DNA of 6,638 nt, taken from positions 1 to 6,638 of the forward strand of contig CAMORJ010000083.1 of the NCBI GenBank assembly GCA_946623775.1, given 5' to 3'. Made by a program: the position numbers and the translations under genes. This stretch comes from an uncultured Bacillota bacterium (GTDB lineage: Bacteria > Bacillota_I > Bacilli_A > RFN20 > CAG-826). Shown piece after piece: positions 5,681 to 6,638 of this stretch (the stretch's first letter is position 1; every line of letters begins with the position of its first letter). A model generated the notes under the pieces. It was given only the letters and a program-made list of their open reading frames with translations, did no database searches and had not been told where the DNA came from.

Positions 5681-5929
5681 ATGAATGACAACTTCGAAAA
5701 AACAGCCAAATCGGCACGCATCATCTTCCCGGTGATCGGAATCGCCATGCTCGCGGTGGGATTGATCCGCTTCTTCGCCGCGGGCGATTACATCGGATTG
5801 GGCGAATCCGGCGTTATGGGCCTATTCGTCATCGCGGTGGGATATGTGCTTTCGCCGATCCTAAGGCACTTCGCGCAAAAAGAAAGCGAACAGGCGTCCG
5901 CTGAAGAAATGCATGATCAAGGCCTATAA
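5681..5929 (+). CDS. Small two-helix membrane protein, unknown function
   Basis: I do not recognise this 82-residue protein. It has a short charged N-terminus (MNDNFEKTAKSAR), a hydrophobic segment at about 14-33, a loop AAGDYIGLGES, a second hydrophobic segment at about 44-61, and a hydrophilic C-terminus rich in Glu and Gln. By the positive-inside rule, with basic residues before the first helix (K7, K10, R13) and after the second (R62, K67), both ends are probably cytoplasmic. The strong ribosome binding site and clean open frame support a real gene. It follows the terminator of the preceding operon, so it is probably transcribed separately, although I see no convincing promoter. Its stop lies 6 nt from the convergent stop of the next gene. 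It resembles many small Firmicutes membrane proteins only in general plan. Confidence 0.75.
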   Translation: MNDNFEKTAKSARIIFPVIGIAMLAVGLIRFFAAGDYIGLGESGVMGLFVIAVGYVLSPILRHFAQKESEQASAEEMHDQGL

Positions 5930-5935
5930 AGAGCC

Positions 5936-6616
5936 TTATTTGACTTTCTTGGAATAGCCCTTGCCCTTATTGGGACGATAAGGCTTTTTGTCTCCGGAGA
6001 AACCGTGCTTTTTCTCTCCGGGCTTGAAAGGCTTTTTCGGGCCGCGCTTTTCGAACTGGCCATGCTGAGGCTTTGATTGCCTGCGCCTTTCTGCTTCTTT
6101 GCGCCTTTGTTCCTCTTCCTCGGCAGCTGCTTGTGCTCTGCGGGCGAGGTATTCCTGATGGTTTTGGGCGTGCTCTTGCTTTCTCTTCAAGAATTCCAGA
6201 GCCTCGGTTTCGTTCATTACGCGGATGCCATGGCTGCGGAGGATCTGGGCGGTGACGCCTTCTCCTAGGATCTTCTTATTCCTGAAATAGCCATCGTAGA
6301 TTTCGTGCGTTCCGCAGGAAGGGGAGCCTTCTTTTAGGATTGCTAACGTTATATTGAAGTAGGAACAGGCCCTAAGCGCTTTGTTCGCGCCGTCGTAGAA
6401 CTGGTTGGTGACATCGTCTCCGTTGGAATTGATGACGCTGGAACCCTTTCTTTCGGAAGGGAAGCGGGGGCAGGGCAACCCGCCCTCCATCTCGGGGCAG
6501 AAGGGAACGAGCTCGAAAAACTCGAGCAATCCCATCAGCTCTTCGTTTTTGTTATCGCCTCCATCGTATTTGGTTTTATCGCCGATGAGGCATGCAGAAA
6601 TCAAAATCTTTTCCAT
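5936..6616 (-). CDS. DUF523 / TudS-type [4Fe-4S] desulfidase homologue with basic C-terminal tail
   Basis: Residues 1-146 form a complete DUF523 domain: ILISACLIG at 4-12, KYDGG at 16-20, VPFCPEMEGGLPCPR at 37-51, LKEGSPSCGTHEIYDGYF at 94-111 and GEGVTAQIL at 118-126. Family members such as TudS are thiouracil desulfidases that hold a [4Fe-4S] cluster with three cysteines; Cys9, Cys40 and Cys101 are the likely ligands here. Typical DUF523 proteins end near 150 residues. This one (226) continues with a predicted coiled-coil helix (about 138-180, rich in Glu, Arg and Ala), then a tail (181-226) with 16 Lys/Arg among 46 residues and a KKPFKPG / KKPYRPN repeat. Such tails often bind nucleic acid. 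The frame is open to a TTG at 6637, but the ATG at 6616 fits the family start, and no ribosome binding site is visible before the window ends. The thiolated substrate is inferred. Confidence 0.87.
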   Translation of the reverse strand: MEKILISACLIGDKTKYDGGDNKNEELMGLLEFFELVPFCPEMEGGLPCPRFPSERKGSSVINSNGDDVTNQFYDGANKALRACSYFNITLAILKEGSPSCGTHEIYDGYFRNKKILGEGVTAQILRSHGIRVMNETEALEFLKRKQEHAQNHQEYLARRAQAAAEEEEQRRKEAERRRQSKPQHGQFEKRGPKKPFKPGEKKHGFSGDKKPYRPNKGKGYSKKVK

Positions 6617-6638
6617 AAACGATGAAATGATACTCAAA

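Noticed and set aside
6616..6637. TTG start at 6637 for the DUF523 gene
   Set aside because: The family begins with a short Met-Lys-like start just before the ILISACL strand, which fits ATG 6616. The upstream codons carry no conserved sequence, although the window edge prevents a full check.

Overview
The window looks like a chromosomal segment from a member of the Bacillota (low-to-mid GC Firmicutes), probably an uncultured gut or rumen lineage of the Bacilli. The reasons are strong GGAGG-type ribosome binding sites, a class II fructose-bisphosphate aldolase close to the Bacillus type (compared from memory), intrinsic hairpin-plus-U terminators, and small Firmicutes-style membrane proteins. 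All eight genes end in TAA, and Trp is coded by TGG, so the genetic code appears standard. I cannot place the organism more precisely. There are no tRNA or rRNA genes, CRISPR repeats, insertion sequences or phage genes.

Layout, left to right. (1) 1-555: the 3' part of a Nudix hydrolase of the ADP-ribose pyrophosphatase type; its start lies before the window. (2) 565-594: a bidirectional terminator shared with the convergent aldolase gene. (3) 611-1492, minus strand: class II fructose-bisphosphate aldolase, with a recognisable promoter and ribosome binding site. (4) 1493-1694: a divergent control region with a perfect 16-bp palindrome, a repeated half-site and a TATAAT box. (5) 1695-3973: a two-gene operon of a GH13 alpha-glucosidase-like enzyme and a small regulator with a PucR/CdaR-type helix-turn-helix, joined by a TAATG stop-start overlap and ended by a terminator. 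(6) 4152-5552: an operon of two related membrane proteins, each resembling a bacterial PH-like domain interrupted by a transmembrane hairpin; the second carries an acidic PIPE-repeat tail. A terminator follows. (7) 5681-5929: a small two-helix membrane protein of unknown function, preceded by an 18-bp perfect palindrome. (8) 5936-6616, minus strand: a DUF523/TudS-type iron-sulfur desulfidase homologue with an unusual coiled-coil and Lys/Arg-rich tail.

The two carbon-metabolism units fit loosely together: the GH13 enzyme would release glucose or glucose-phosphate from imported oligosaccharides, and the aldolase acts later in glycolysis. The regulator probably controls its own operon through the upstream palindrome. 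The rest look like unrelated housekeeping or envelope genes. I do not see a defence system or other clear new multi-gene system. The most interesting signals are the altered conserved motifs of the GH13 enzyme together with its dedicated regulator and operator-like sites, the split PH-like membrane pair, and the DUF523 protein with an RNA-binding-like tail.
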